Shown here: positions 17,889 to 27,287 of the stretch, in pieces | Numbering within the stretch: the first letter of the stretch is position 1 | How the letters are laid out: the number at the start of each line of letters is the position of its first letter | NCBI RefSeq assembly: GCF_900188245.1 | Contig: NZ_FZOK01000013.1 | Span: 81,749-145,748 of the forward strand | DNA length: 64,000 nt | Direction: 5' to 3' | DNA from: Belliella buryatensis | GTDB lineage: Bacteria > Bacteroidota > Bacteroidia > Cytophagales > Cyclobacteriaceae | The notes under the pieces: generated by a model | What the model was told of the DNA's origin: nothing | What the model saw: the letters and a program-made list of their open reading frames with translations, nothing else | The model's database searches: none | Program-made: the position numbers and the translations under genes

Positions 17889-20711
17889 CTAAATCCCATC
17901 AAAAGATTCTCTCAAATATTTTGCTGTATGGTTATTCTGAAGGTCTTTCATGTCTTCAGGTGTGCCTTGAAAGGTTAGATTCCCTCCTTTTTCCCCTCCT
18001 TCTGGCCCTAGGTCTATCACCCAGTCTGCAGATTTGATGACCTCAGTATTATGTTCTATGATGATTACTGAGTGGCCTTGCTCAATCAAGGCATTGATAG
18101 AATGTAGGAGTTTCTTGATGTCGTGAAAATGAAGTCCAGTGGTAGGTTCATCAAATATAAAAAGAATATGATCACCAGATTTATTCCCTCCTTTGCCAAG
18201 AAAAGAGGCGAGCTTTACCCGCTGCGCTTCACCTCCAGAGAGGGTGTTAGATGACTGTCCCATACCGATATAACCAAGTCCTACTTCTTGAAGGGGATGT
18301 AGCTTGTTGATGATTTGATTCTTCCCCGCAAAAAATTCCATCGCTTCATCAATAGTCATATCCAAGATATCTGAGATGTCCTTGTCCTTATACTTGGCAT
18401 CAAGGATTTCAGCTTTGAATCGCTTCCCTTTGCAGGCTTCACAAGTCAAATGGATGTCTGCCATGAACTGCATTTCTACGGTGACAGTACCTTCTCCTTG
18501 ACAAGCTTCACACCTACCTCCATCAACATTGAAAGAAAAGAATGCAGGCTTATAGCCCCGTTGCTTTGATGTGGGTAATTCGGAAAATAGTGTTCTGATG
18601 GCATCATAAGCTTTGACATAAGTGACCGGATTGGATCTTGATGACTTACCAATTGGGTTTTGATCTACGAATTCTATTTGGGAGATTTTTTTATAGTCTC
18701 CTTCTACTTTGTCAAACTTTCCTGATTCATCGATGACAGTGCCTAATATCTTACCCAAAGCTGGATACAATACCTTCTTGACCAAAGTTGATTTACCAGA
18801 ACCACTTACTCCTGTGACTACGGTGAGGGTATTTAGAGGGAACTGTACAGTAAGGTTTTTCAGATTATTTTCTTTGGCTCCCTTTACCGTAATACTGTCT
18901 TTCCATTTTCTATTCCGCTCCTTGATATTGATTTTTTCTTCTCCACGAAGATATTGGGCTGTGTGGGTATGGGAGGAAGCTAAGAGTGCTTGGAGGTCAC
19001 CTTGGAACATCAGCTGACCTCCATTGACACCAGCATCAGGGCCAATATCGATGATTTCGTCTGCAGCCTTCATGATTTTCTCTTCGTGTTCTACGACAAT
19101 TACAGTATTGCCTAGATCTCGGAGGGTTTTGAGTACCTCGATTAGCCTGTCTGTATCTCTTGGATGAAGTCCTATGCTTGGTTCGTCCAAGATATACATG
19201 GATCCTACCAAAGCTGAGCCTAAAGAAGTCGCTAACTTGATTCTTTGGAATTCGCCTCCAGAAAGACTCGAAGTAAGCCTATTCAAAGTCAGGTAGCCAA
19301 GACCTACTTTGTCAATATATTCTAATCTGTTCAGGATTTCTTTGAGTAGTCTATTGGCTACTTTTTGTTCAGATGCTGAAAGCTGTAGGTTTTGGAAAAA
19401 ATCCAAGGCCTTGTCAATTGGCATCAAAACTATGTCTGTGATGGAATGTGCTGCTATTTTGACATAAGAGGCATCTTTTCTCAATCTTGTACCCCTACAA
19501 TCGGGACAGGTGGTTCTTCCCCTGAATCGAGAAAGCATCACTCGGTATTGGATTTTGTGTGTTTTGCTTTCTAAGTCTTTGAAGAATGCATTGAGACCTT
19601 TGAAGTGGGAGTTGCCCGTCCAGAGTAGTTCTTGCTCAGCTTCTGTCAGGTCTTCGTATGCCCTATGAATGGGAAAGTCAAAATAAATCCCTTTTTTAAG
19701 CAAAGGTTCTAGCCACTTGCTCGTAGTCTCCCCTCTCCAAGGCGCAATAGCCCCTTCAAATACCGAGAGGGTTTTGTCAGGGATGACCAAGTCAGCGTCG
19801 ATCCCTAACACTGAGCCAAAACCTTCACAAGTTTTGCATGCTCCGTAGGGATTATTGAATGAAAAGAAGTTCACAGAAGGCAACTCAAAGCTGATGTCAT
19901 CTAGCTCAAACTTGTCTGAGAAGGTCTTTTTGGTTTTTTCGGGGATCAAAATGGTACATTCTCCATGACCTTCGTAGAAAGCTGTCTGTACTGAGTCAGC
20001 AATTCTGAATTGGTTGTCTTCATCTTCCTTTTGGACTGTAGCCCGGTCTATAAGAATTTCGTAATGACCTTTGGGAAGCTGTTTTTCTACTACCAAGTCT
20101 TCCACGAAGTGTGCTTCACCGTCTATCAGTATGCGAGTGAAGCCTTTTTGAAGTAGTAATTCTAATTCCTTGGCTTTGGATCTATCATTGAGGATTTGAA
20201 GTGGGCAGGAAATCATGACCCGATCCCCTTCCTCAAATGAATGAATATAGTCTACAACGTCTGTAACTGTGTGGTGCTTAACTTCTTCGCCACTGACAGG
20301 AGAATAGGTCCTTCCGATTCTACTGAAGAGTAGCTTGAGGTAGTCATAGATCTCCGTGGTAGTTCCTACGGTCGAGCGGGGGTTTTTTGTGCTAACTTTT
20401 TGCTGAATCGCAATAGCAGGGGAAACACCCTTGATGTACTCTACATCGGGTTTTCCCATCCTTCCAAGAAACTGTCTGGCATAAGAACTCAAACTCTCCA
20501 CGTACATTCGCTGTCCCTCAGCAAAAAGTGTATCGAAAGCTAAAGAGGACTTTCCTGAACCTGATAGGCCTGTAACTACTACAAGTCTATTTCTAGGAAT
20601 CGCTACACTGAGGCTTTTGAGGTTATTTACCTTAGCATTTTTGATGATAATGTATTCCTTGGGATCAAGGTCGTCTACTGATGTATGTCGTACAGTGGTG
20701 CTTAAATTCAT
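17889..20711 (-). CDS. uvrA: Excinuclease ABC subunit A
   Basis: 940 aa from the ATG at 20711; a TTG nine bases further upstream would add three residues and is less likely. UvrA recognises bulky DNA lesions for nucleotide excision repair. It has two ABC modules: Walker [10 protein letters not shown] and GVSGSGKST, signatures [12 protein letters not shown] and [12 protein letters not shown], plus zinc-binding cysteine motifs ([27 protein letters not shown]...CEACKGKRF). Length and order are normal. It lies 103 bp upstream of prfA on the same strand, with no visible terminator between them. Confidence 0.97.
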   Translation of the reverse strand: MNLSTTVRHTSVDDLDPKEYIIIKNAKVNNLKSLSVAIPRNRLVVVTGLSGSGKSSLAFDTLFAEGQRMYVESLSSYARQFLGRMGKPDVEYIKGVSPAIAIQQKVSTKNPRSTVGTTTEIYDYLKLLFSRIGRTYSPVSGEEVKHHTVTDVVDYIHSFEEGDRVMISCPLQILNDRSKAKELELLLQKGFTRILIDGEAHFVEDLVVEKQLPKGHYEILIDRATVQKEDEDNQFRIADSVQTAFYEGHGECTILIPEKTKKTFSDKFELDDISFELPSVNFFSFNNPYGACKTCEGFGSVLGIDADLVIPDKTLSVFEGAIAPWRGETTSKWLEPLLKKGIYFDFPIHRAYEDLTEAEQELLWTGNSHFKGLNAFFKDLESKTHKIQYRVMLSRFRGRTTCPDCRGTRLRKDASYVKIAAHSITDIVLMPIDKALDFFQNLQLSASEQKVANRLLKEILNRLEYIDKVGLGYLTLNRLTSSLSGGEFQRIKLATSLGSALVGSMYILDEPSIGLHPRDTDRLIEVLKTLRDLGNTVIVVEHEEKIMKAADEIIDIGPDAGVNGGQLMFQGDLQALLASSHTHTAQYLRGEEKINIKERNRKWKDSITVKGAKENNLKNLTVQFPLNTLTVVTGVSGSGKSTLVKKVLYPALGKILGTVIDESGKFDKVEGDYKKISQIEFVDQNPIGKSSRSNPVTYVKAYDAIRTLFSELPTSKQRGYKPAFFSFNVDGGRCEACQGEGTVTVEMQFMADIHLTCEACKGKRFKAEILDAKYKDKDISDILDMTIDEAMEFFAGKNQIINKLHPLQEVGLGYIGMGQSSNTLSGGEAQRVKLASFLGKGGNKSGDHILFIFDEPTTGLHFHDIKKLLHSINALIEQGHSVIIIEHNTEVIKSADWVIDLGPEGGEKGGNLTFQGTPEDMKDLQNNHTAKYLRESFDGI

Positions 20712-20762
20712 AACGCGCAAAGTTACCCAAACAACAGCTGAAAAGATAATTTGTTGGAAATT

Positions 20763-21347
20763 TTAGCCTTCAACTAACCATAAAACATAGGCATACGCAA
20801 AATACCTAAGAATCCTCAAAAGACTGTAAAGCGTATACTTCATTCTCGACATTCCTCCTGCCCCAGCCATCAATGCAATAGCAGAAAACGGTAGTGGACT
20901 GATTGATGCAACAATAACTAAATATGCTCCGAACTTTTGCAATAATAAGAGGTATTTTTGAACATACTTGTTTTTGACTTTCTCCAGATTGAGTTTTTCT
21001 TTCAATAGTGAACCTAGAGAAAAATTAAAATATCCAGCTGCATAAGAAATAGTCGCTAGCATACCAATGCTCAAAAAATAGGGCCCAATATGACCAGTCT
21101 CTAATGACCATAGCATAAATACTTCTGGTGGGATGATGCCGAAAAGTATTTCTGAACCAATATATATCAACAATACAAGCGGTGTATTATTGTAGATAGG
21201 TCCAAACCTAGAAAGACGCTCTGATTCATCCATGCTTTCCCTGAGCAAATAAAAAAGCAAGATCAGGATAGCGAGGAGAATAAAACCCCGGAACATATTT
21301 CGAATTAAGAATTTTGATTTTTCAGTTTTGATGAAATTAGGAGCCAT
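20763..21347 (-). CDS. VTT-domain (DedA/SNARE-associated-like) membrane protein
   Basis: 194 aa with about five membrane segments. The middle reads [14 protein letters not shown] and a later part [23 protein letters not shown], the two re-entrant-loop regions expected of VTT/DedA-like proteins (P-E and P-hP-F motifs). DedA relatives flip or handle lipids and affect membrane potential. It is shorter and more divergent than true DedA, so the substrate is unknown. It lies 52 bp upstream of uvrA on the same strand and is divergent from the FKBP gene at 21451. Confidence 0.75.
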   Translation of the reverse strand: MAPNFIKTEKSKFLIRNMFRGFILLAILILLFYLLRESMDESERLSRFGPIYNNTPLVLLIYIGSEILFGIIPPEVFMLWSLETGHIGPYFLSIGMLATISYAAGYFNFSLGSLLKEKLNLEKVKNKYVQKYLLLLQKFGAYLVIVASISPLPFSAIALMAGAGGMSRMKYTLYSLLRILRYFAYAYVLWLVEG

Positions 21348-21450
21348 AGAAATGCTTCGGATTTCCTGTGTTGAATTGAAATCTAAAATAGAGGACTTTT
21401 CGATCTATTTTGATTTCTTTTGTGTTCAATATTGTCAATCAAAATGAATT

Positions 21451-21963
21451 ATGAAAATAGAGAAGCATAAAGTTGTAGCTGTCAGCTACGAGCTCCATGT
21501 GGATGATGGGGAGAATGGAAAAACCTTTTTTGAAAAAGTAGAAAGAGATAAGCCTTTTTATTTTTTATTTGGAGCGGGCAATACGCTTCCAGCATTGGAA
21601 GATGCGCTTCAGAGTAAGGTTGTCGGTGACACTTTCGAGGTTTTTATTGATTTTGAAAATGCTTATGGTGACTATGACGAAAGTAAGACGGCCATTATTC
21701 CCAAGGCAAACTTCAAGGAAAACGGGAAGAAGAACCCTCAAATGTTGAAAGTAGGGAAGGTCATACCCATGCAAGACGATCAAGGCAATCAATTGAGAGG
21801 GGAGATCACCAAGATAGACTATAAGGGAGTTCATATGGATTTCAATTCGCCCTTAGCGGGCTTAGATTTATATTTTCAGGGTGAAGTAATTTCAATCCGA
21901 GATGCAGAGCAAGAAGAGATAGATCATGGTCATGTGCATGGTCCAGGAGGACACCATCATTAA
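21451..21963 (+). CDS. SlyD-like FKBP-type peptidyl-prolyl isomerase
   Basis: 170 aa. The order is that of SlyD: a start KHKVVAVSYELHVDDGE, an FKBP half (PFYFLFGAGNTLPALEDAL), an inserted IF chaperone flap (about 70-125), then DFNSPLAGLDLYFQGEVISI and a histidine-rich tail (DHGHVHGPGGHHH) that should bind nickel or other metals. SlyD is a cytoplasmic folding helper and metallochaperone. It has no signal peptide. It ends 7 bp before a long hairpin shared with the convergent helicase gene. Confidence 0.93.
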   Translation: MKIEKHKVVAVSYELHVDDGENGKTFFEKVERDKPFYFLFGAGNTLPALEDALQSKVVGDTFEVFIDFENAYGDYDESKTAIIPKANFKENGKKNPQMLKVGKVIPMQDDQGNQLRGEITKIDYKGVHMDFNSPLAGLDLYFQGEVISIRDAEQEEIDHGHVHGPGGHHH

Positions 21964-21969
21964 GAATCA

Positions 21970-22008
21970 AAAAAAGGAGGTTAAGCTACTGCTTAACCTC
22001 CTTTTTTC
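21970..22008. terminator. Long bidirectional terminator overlapping the helicase stop codon
   Basis: A 17-bp perfect stem (21970-21986 with 21991-22007, 4-nt loop) rich in A on the left and T on the right. Its right arm contains the last codons and stop (21993-21995) of the minus-strand helicase, so terminator and coding end are merged. Confidence 0.92.
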
Positions 22009-23357
22009 TTCCATTTCCCTTGGGTTTTCATCTGATTTCTATTACGCTTGGCTTTTGAGTTTTTGTTGCCTCGTTTTTCTTTTGCTTTGTTAGGGTTAGC
22101 TGTTGGTCGGGCTTTTTTCTCGTGAAAACCACCCTTGAAGTCTGGGTTGTCTTTTCGTTTTTGATTGTCTATTTCTCTTTCATAGCCTTGTTTTTCTATG
22201 AAAGGTGTAGGTGCAACACTGACTTCTGTTGGTATTTGACTTTCGGGAACTGATATCCTGATGATTTCTTCAATTTTCTCAAAATGCCAAACCTCGGCTG
22301 GGTTGATAAAGGTAAAGGCCTTACCTTCATTTTCAGCTCTGCCTGTTCTGCCTATTCTGTGTACATAATCTTCATAGATCAGGGGAACATCAAAATTGAT
22401 CACGTGGCTAACCATGGAAATATCTAATCCACGAGCCGCCACATCAGTAGCTACCAAAATCCTTACACTTCCTGCTTTGAAGTCTTCCATGGAGTTGATT
22501 CTCGTGTTTTGACCTTTGTTGGCATGGATCACACGTATTTCTCCTAGTTGCTTTCGTTGCAAATAACTAAAAACTGACTCTGCGTTTTTTCTTGATTTGG
22601 TAAAAATGATCACCCGATTTACAGACTCGTCCTGCAGTAGGTATTCAAGCAGATTGATTTTAGTCTTGATGTTTGGTACGTAATACTTGGTCTGTTGTAT
22701 AGTTTCTGCGGTGGTAGCTTGAGCAGTGACTTCTATTCGCTCTGGAAACTCGAGGAATTCAGCAGAAAGGTTCTCCACTCTTGATCCGAAGGTAGCTGAA
22801 AAGAGTAGGTTCTGTCGTTTGCTCGGGATTACTTCTAGGATTCCCCTAATTTGAGGCATAAAGCCCATGTCTAGCATCTTGTCTGCTTCATCCATGACCA
22901 TCGTTTTGAGGTCTCTGACGTAGATTTCCCCTTTTTTGTAGAGATCTAGGAATCTTCCCGGGGTAGAGATGATAATATCTACACCTGCTTGGAGTTTTTC
23001 AATCTGAGTTTTAGGGCCAATGCCACCATATAGACATACATATCTCAAATCAGTGTATTTCCCAAATTGAATCACAGCTTCTTCTATCTGCATGCAAAGT
23101 TCTCTAGTAGGAGCTAAAATCAATGCTCTAGGATGTTGACCTTGTGCATACTTGATTTTGAATAGTACAGGAAGGACATAGGCGGCTGTCTTTCCAGTAC
23201 CTGTCTGTGCGATACCCAACACATCATGTCCAGCCAATGCCAATGGAATGGCTTTTTCTTGAATAGGTGTGGGCTTGGTATAGCCCGCCTCCTTGACAGC
23301 TTCCATTAGCTGTTTATTCAATTTAAAATTCTCAAAAGATAGAAGGCTATCAGACAT
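21993..23357 (-). CDS. DEAD-box ATP-dependent RNA helicase
   Basis: 454 aa. All helicase motifs are visible: Q motif (FKLNKQLMEAVKEAGYTKPTPIQ), I (AQTGTGKTA), Ia (PTRELC), II (VMDEADKML), III (FSATF), V (VATDVAARGLD) and VI (HRIGRTGR). The C-terminal 70 residues are strongly basic (KARPTANPNKAKEKRGNKN...) and should bind RNA, as in RhlE-type helicases involved in ribosome assembly or RNA decay. Convergent with the SlyD-like gene. Confidence 0.95.
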   Translation of the reverse strand: MSDSLLSFENFKLNKQLMEAVKEAGYTKPTPIQEKAIPLALAGHDVLGIAQTGTGKTAAYVLPVLFKIKYAQGQHPRALILAPTRELCMQIEEAVIQFGKYTDLRYVCLYGGIGPKTQIEKLQAGVDIIISTPGRFLDLYKKGEIYVRDLKTMVMDEADKMLDMGFMPQIRGILEVIPSKRQNLLFSATFGSRVENLSAEFLEFPERIEVTAQATTAETIQQTKYYVPNIKTKINLLEYLLQDESVNRVIIFTKSRKNAESVFSYLQRKQLGEIRVIHANKGQNTRINSMEDFKAGSVRILVATDVAARGLDISMVSHVINFDVPLIYEDYVHRIGRTGRAENEGKAFTFINPAEVWHFEKIEEIIRISVPESQIPTEVSVAPTPFIEKQGYEREIDNQKRKDNPDFKGGFHEKKARPTANPNKAKEKRGNKNSKAKRNRNQMKTQGKWKKKGG

Positions 23358-23493
23358 GTTTGTTTAATTTTACAGGATAAGGGAAAAAGAAAAAGAAAAA
23401 CTCAAAATTGATTTTTCTAGTTAATTACGACTATATGCTTTTTCCATTTAGGATAAATTGAATCAAAAACCTTTCATCAAATCTTAACAACCC

Positions 23494-24843
23494 ATGAAAA
23501 GTATTTTAATAACAGGTGCAAATATAGTAAATGAAGGTAAGATTACCCCGATGGATATTTTGATCCAGGATGGGGTGTTCTATAATATAGGAAAAGATTT
23601 GTCTGAGTTTGAGGCTGACATCCATATTGATGCTAGTGGAAAATACATTTTCCCTGGGCTAATCGATGATCAGGTACATTTCAGAGAGCCGGGGCTGACT
23701 CATAAGGCTGATATCTATACAGAGAGTAAGTCTGCGGTAGCGGGTGGAATTACTTCTTACATGGAGATGCCTAATACCGTGCCTCAGGCGACGACCATTG
23801 AACTTCTTGAAGATAAATACAAAATAGCTGCCGAAAAATCCCTTGCGAACTATTCTTTTTTCTTTGGTGCTACCAATGATAACATTGAAGAGATCCTAAG
23901 AGTAGATCCTCAAAATGTCTGTGGAATCAAGGTTTTTCAAGGTTCTTCTACTGGCAACATGCTGGTAGATAATCAAGAAAGCCTCAGGAGAATATTTGCA
24001 GAATGCAAGCTCCTGATCGCAACGCACAGTGAAAATGACAATATCATCAAGGAAAACTTGGAGAAGTACAAGGATGAATTTGGAGATGATATTCCACCTA
24101 GCTACCATCCAAAAATCAGGTCAGAAGAAGCCTGCTATGACGCCTCCAAGAGGGTAGTAGATCTTGCTAGACAATATGGTACCAAGCTCCATGTGTTGCA
24201 CATTAGTACAGGTAGAGAAGTGGAATTGTTTGATGATAGACTTCCGCTAGAAGAAAAACGCATCACTGCCGAGGCATGTATCCATCACCTGTGGTTCTCA
24301 GATGAAGACTATGAAGAGAAAGGAAATTTCATCAAATGGAATCCTGCTGTCAAAACTGCTGTGGACAGAGATAAAATCCTAGAAGGTGTTCTCAAAGGAA
24401 ATATTGATGTGATCGCTACTGACCATGCACCACATACCCTGGAGGAAAAAGGAGAGAAATACCTCAAAGCTCCTTCAGGAGGGCCCCTTGCACAGCATAG
24501 TTTGGTTGCCATGTTGGACTTGTATCATGCTGGAAAAATCAGATTGGATCAGATTGCGCAAAAAATGTGTCACAATGTTGCCATCTTATTTGAGATTGAA
24601 AAAAGGGGGTATATCAGACCAGGCTATCATGCTGACTTGGTGATCGTAGATCTAGATAATCCATGGACTGTGTCGCGAGACAATGTACTTTCCAAATGTG
24701 GTTGGTCTCCATTTGAAGGACATACTTTCAAATCAAAAGTAACCCATACGATCGTTTCTGGACATTTGGCGTACGAGAATGGTACATTCCACGAAGAGAA
24801 AAAAGGAGCGCGCTTGAAATTTTCCAGAAAAATAATTGACTAG
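23494..24843 (+). CDS. pyrC: Dihydroorotase (amidohydrolase family)
   Basis: 449 aa. It should cyclise carbamoyl-aspartate to dihydroorotate in pyrimidine synthesis. The usual HxH metal motif appears as DDQVHFREPG (Q before VH), so one of the two histidines is replaced by Gln-Val-His. Other features are PGLTHKADIYTES, ITSYMEMPNT, the HxS at THSEND, LHVLHIST, and ATDHAPHTLEEK. The HFREPG signature and length fit class I dihydroorotase; the first histidine of the pair, in DxHxH, reads D-Q-V-H here. The dihydroorotase call is favoured over allantoinase or hydantoinase. Monocistronic, 77 bp before tRNA-His. Confidence 0.9.
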   Translation: MKSILITGANIVNEGKITPMDILIQDGVFYNIGKDLSEFEADIHIDASGKYIFPGLIDDQVHFREPGLTHKADIYTESKSAVAGGITSYMEMPNTVPQATTIELLEDKYKIAAEKSLANYSFFFGATNDNIEEILRVDPQNVCGIKVFQGSSTGNMLVDNQESLRRIFAECKLLIATHSENDNIIKENLEKYKDEFGDDIPPSYHPKIRSEEACYDASKRVVDLARQYGTKLHVLHISTGREVELFDDRLPLEEKRITAEACIHHLWFSDEDYEEKGNFIKWNPAVKTAVDRDKILEGVLKGNIDVIATDHAPHTLEEKGEKYLKAPSGGPLAQHSLVAMLDLYHAGKIRLDQIAQKMCHNVAILFEIEKRGYIRPGYHADLVIVDLDNPWTVSRDNVLSKCGWSPFEGHTFKSKVTHTIVSGHLAYENGTFHEEKKGARLKFSRKIID

Positions 24844-24847
24844 GGTA

Positions 24848-24878
24848 TTGTTTACCAAAAAACCGGATATTACCTTTG
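24848..24878 (+). promoter_or_regulatory. Promoter of tRNA-His
   Basis: TTG at 24848-24850, 20 nt spacer, TACCTTTG at 24871-24878: an excellent match to the Bacteroidota consensus, about 42 bp before the tRNA. It begins just after the pyrC stop. Confidence 0.75.
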
Positions 24879-24920
24879 CAGTCCAATCAGGCATCAGGCT
24901 TGATTCGAAGCGTTAAAATG

Positions 24921-24994
24921 GTGGTTGTAGCTCAGCTGGTTAGAGCGCTGGTTTGTGGATCCAGAGGTCGCCGGTTCGAACCCGGTCTTCCACC
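24921..24994 (+). tRNA. tRNA-His (anticodon GTG)
   Basis: A cloverleaf can be drawn: acceptor GTGGTTG / CTTCCAC, D arm GCTC...GAGC, anticodon loop TTGTGGA, T arm GCCGG TTCGAAC CCGGT. A G at 24920 (position -1) faces C73, the identity mark of tRNA-His. The CCA end is not fully encoded. Three U-U oppositions are visible: 5:68, 6:67 and 31:39. A consensus promoter lies upstream and a terminator directly downstream. Confidence 0.93.
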
Positions 24995-24995
24995 C

Positions 24996-25023
24996 AAAGC
25001 CCCTCTTTTTAGAGGGGTTTTTT
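24996..25023 (+). terminator. Terminator of tRNA-His
   Basis: Stem CCCCTCT / AGAGGGG with a TTTT loop, then six T, directly after the tRNA. Confidence 0.92.
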
Positions 25024-25109
25024 CATTTTTAACAAATAAAATTGAACTATTGTGGCATAAATTTTGTCTCAAAAAATATAAAATTTTAAAAATCAAAAGA
25101 AATACGGCA

Positions 25110-25250
25110 ATGTTTACATTATTCAAAGCTTCGCCAAAATTCCCAAAAATACAGCCTGTGAACTTAAAGTTCATTCAGTGCTATTTTGAAAAGTTTGAGG
25201 AGTCTCTCCGCAACTTTGAAGAATTACAAAAAGAAAGTATGGGCTCTTAA
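25110..25250 (+). CDS. Possible 46-aa small protein (or the body of a small RNA)
   Basis: The ATG at 25110 opens a 46-codon frame (MFTLFKASPKFPKIQ... FEKFEESLRNFEELQKES) that stops 14 nt before a strong terminator at 25264-25295. A separate terminator at 24996-25023 isolates it from tRNA-His, so this stretch is its own transcription unit. The peptide would be soluble with a charged helical C-terminus; I recognise no family. A longer upstream extension of the same frame runs through the tRNA and is not real. It may instead be a noncoding RNA with a chance frame. Confidence 0.4.
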   Translation: MFTLFKASPKFPKIQPVNLKFIQCYFEKFEESLRNFEELQKESMGS

Positions 25251-25263
25251 GTCGAGATATTAT

Positions 25264-25295
25264 TAAAGGTTATGGAAACATAACCTTTATTTTTT
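25264..25295 (+). terminator. Strong terminator after the small unit at 25.1 kb
   Basis: An 11-bp stem (25264-25274 with 25279-25289) with a GAAA loop followed by six T. Confidence 0.92.
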
Positions 25296-25360
25296 GCTAG
25301 AATATTTTTCTTTCGGGATGGAAAAACTATTTTTATGGAAATCTCCAAACTTTTGACCAA

Positions 25361-27277
25361 ATGAGTTATATCCATTTTGATAAAACACAGTTAATCAACC
25401 TGAATTATTCCCTAGATCGCGAAATCATCAGAACTAATCGTGGAGGGTCTTATACAAGTACTACAATTATAGGATGTAATACCAGAAAATACCATGGTTT
25501 ATTGGTTTCTCCACAGCCCCAAATTGACAGCCAATTACATGTTTTGTTGTCTACTGTTCATGAAACTGTAATTCAGAGAGGAGCCAGCTTCAATTTAGGG
25601 ATCAATAAGTATCCTGGTAATTATTCGCCAAGAGGGCATAAGTATTTGGAAGATTTTGACTCAGAGCCCATTCCAAAGCTGACTTACCGAGTTGGAGGAG
25701 TATTGCTTCAGAAGGAATTGATTCTTGATACTAATAGAGATAGGGTGATGATTAGGTACACCTTACTAGATGCGCATTCCCCAACCAAAATTAGAATTAG
25801 CCCTTTTTTGGCTTTCAGAGGATATCATGAATTATCCAAGGCCAATGATCGTATAGATCAAAGTTTTAAAAAAGCCCCGAATGGAGCCGTTTTTCAACTA
25901 TATCCGGAGTACAGCCCTTTGTATTTGCAACTCTCCAAAAAGAATGACTTTCAGAGTATTCCCAACTGGTATCATAATATAGAGTACATCCAAGAGCGAG
26001 AAAGAGGCTATGCTTATCAAGAAGATCTATTTGTGCCTGGATATTTTGAGTTTGACATAGAAAAGGGAGAGTCCGTGATTTTCTCAGCTGGCCTTACGGA
26101 AGCAGATCCGGCTACCCGACAGCGTGCATTTGAAAAGGAATTAGCAAGGAGGATTCCTAGAAATAATTTCGAAAATTGTCTGCTAAACTCAGCTGGTCAA
26201 TTTATTCAGAAAAGAGATGGGAAAACCCACGTGATTGCAGGATACCCTTGGTTTGGTTGGTGGGGCAGGGATACTTTTATAGCCAGTCCAGGGTTGACTT
26301 TGACCCATGGAAATAAGGATATATTTCTAGAGATCATGGATACCATGGTTGCTGACTTGAGCGGGCCACTTTTTCCGAATGTGGGAAGTGGCGTCATGCG
26401 CAATATGAACTCCATGGATGCGCCACTATGGTTCTTCTGGTCACTTCAGCAGTATATCGCTTTCACTGGAGATGAGAAGACAGTCAAGAAAAAATATTTA
26501 GAAAAGCTCAAGGGGATCATTGAGGGATTCAAAAATAGTACAGATTTCAACATTCATATGCAAGAATCAGGTTTGATCTATGGAGGTCAAGAAGGGATTG
26601 CATTGACGTGGATGGATGCGGTAAATTCAGATGGTCCTGTGACGCCAAGAATAGGTTGCCCAGTTGAAATCAATGCCTTGTGGTATAATGCGCTTTGTTT
26701 TTATCATGAGCTTTCTGGTGATCAAGAGATTGCTACTCTAGCAGAGCAGGTAAAATCAAGTTTTGTGTCTACTTACTGGGACGAGAAGAAAGGGTACTTG
26801 GCAGATGTGGTAGATGGAAATCACAAAGATTGGTCTATTAGGCCAAATATGCTTTTTGCGGTTTCGTTACCACATTCTCCTTTGGAAGAAAGTCAAATGG
26901 ATCGAGTATTAGAGGTCATCAAATCCAAGCTTTTGACTCCTAGAGGGCTTAGAACATTATCCCCCGATGACCCTGGCTATAAGGGTTACTATTTTGGAGA
27001 TCAATATGTCCGTGATAGAGCATATCACAACGGTACCGTTTGGGCATGGCTCTTGGGGCATTTTGCAGAAGGTTATTTGAAGCTACATGGAAAATCAGGA
27101 AAGCACTTTATTGAGAAAATCATTCAATCATTTGATGGAGTGATGACTCAATATGGTATAGGTACAGTGGCTGAAATATATGATGGAGACCCACCACATC
27201 GCCCTAAAGGAGCTATTTCACAGGCCTGGAGTGTGGGTGAGTTGTTGCGAATGATGCATTTAGTGAAAAAAGTTTAA
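25361..27277 (+). CDS. Glycogen debranching enzyme (amylo-alpha-1,6-glucosidase, archaeal/bacterial GDE type)
   Basis: 638 aa. It should cut the alpha-1,6 branch points of glycogen. The N-terminal domain (1-~230) starts LDREIIRTNRGGSYTSTTIIGCNTRKYHGLLV, characteristic of the bacterial GDE N-domain. The C-terminal (alpha/alpha)6 domain carries GYPWFGWWGRDTFIASPG, LIYGGQEGIALTWMDA, GCPVEINALWYNAL and DQYVRDRAYHNGTVWAWL. No signal peptide, so cytoplasmic. First gene of an operon: 10 bp before the GT4 gene. Confidence 0.93.
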   Translation: MSYIHFDKTQLINLNYSLDREIIRTNRGGSYTSTTIIGCNTRKYHGLLVSPQPQIDSQLHVLLSTVHETVIQRGASFNLGINKYPGNYSPRGHKYLEDFDSEPIPKLTYRVGGVLLQKELILDTNRDRVMIRYTLLDAHSPTKIRISPFLAFRGYHELSKANDRIDQSFKKAPNGAVFQLYPEYSPLYLQLSKKNDFQSIPNWYHNIEYIQERERGYAYQEDLFVPGYFEFDIEKGESVIFSAGLTEADPATRQRAFEKELARRIPRNNFENCLLNSAGQFIQKRDGKTHVIAGYPWFGWWGRDTFIASPGLTLTHGNKDIFLEIMDTMVADLSGPLFPNVGSGVMRNMNSMDAPLWFFWSLQQYIAFTGDEKTVKKKYLEKLKGIIEGFKNSTDFNIHMQESGLIYGGQEGIALTWMDAVNSDGPVTPRIGCPVEINALWYNALCFYHELSGDQEIATLAEQVKSSFVSTYWDEKKGYLADVVDGNHKDWSIRPNMLFAVSLPHSPLEESQMDRVLEVIKSKLLTPRGLRTLSPDDPGYKGYYFGDQYVRDRAYHNGTVWAWLLGHFAEGYLKLHGKSGKHFIEKIIQSFDGVMTQYGIGTVAEIYDGDPPHRPKGAISQAWSVGELLRMMHLVKKV

Positions 27278-27287
27278 GCAGATTTTT

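Noticed and set aside
24876..25109. Upstream extension of the small frame at 25110 through tRNA-His
   Set aside because: It runs through the tRNA and its terminator. Only the part from 25110 could be coding.
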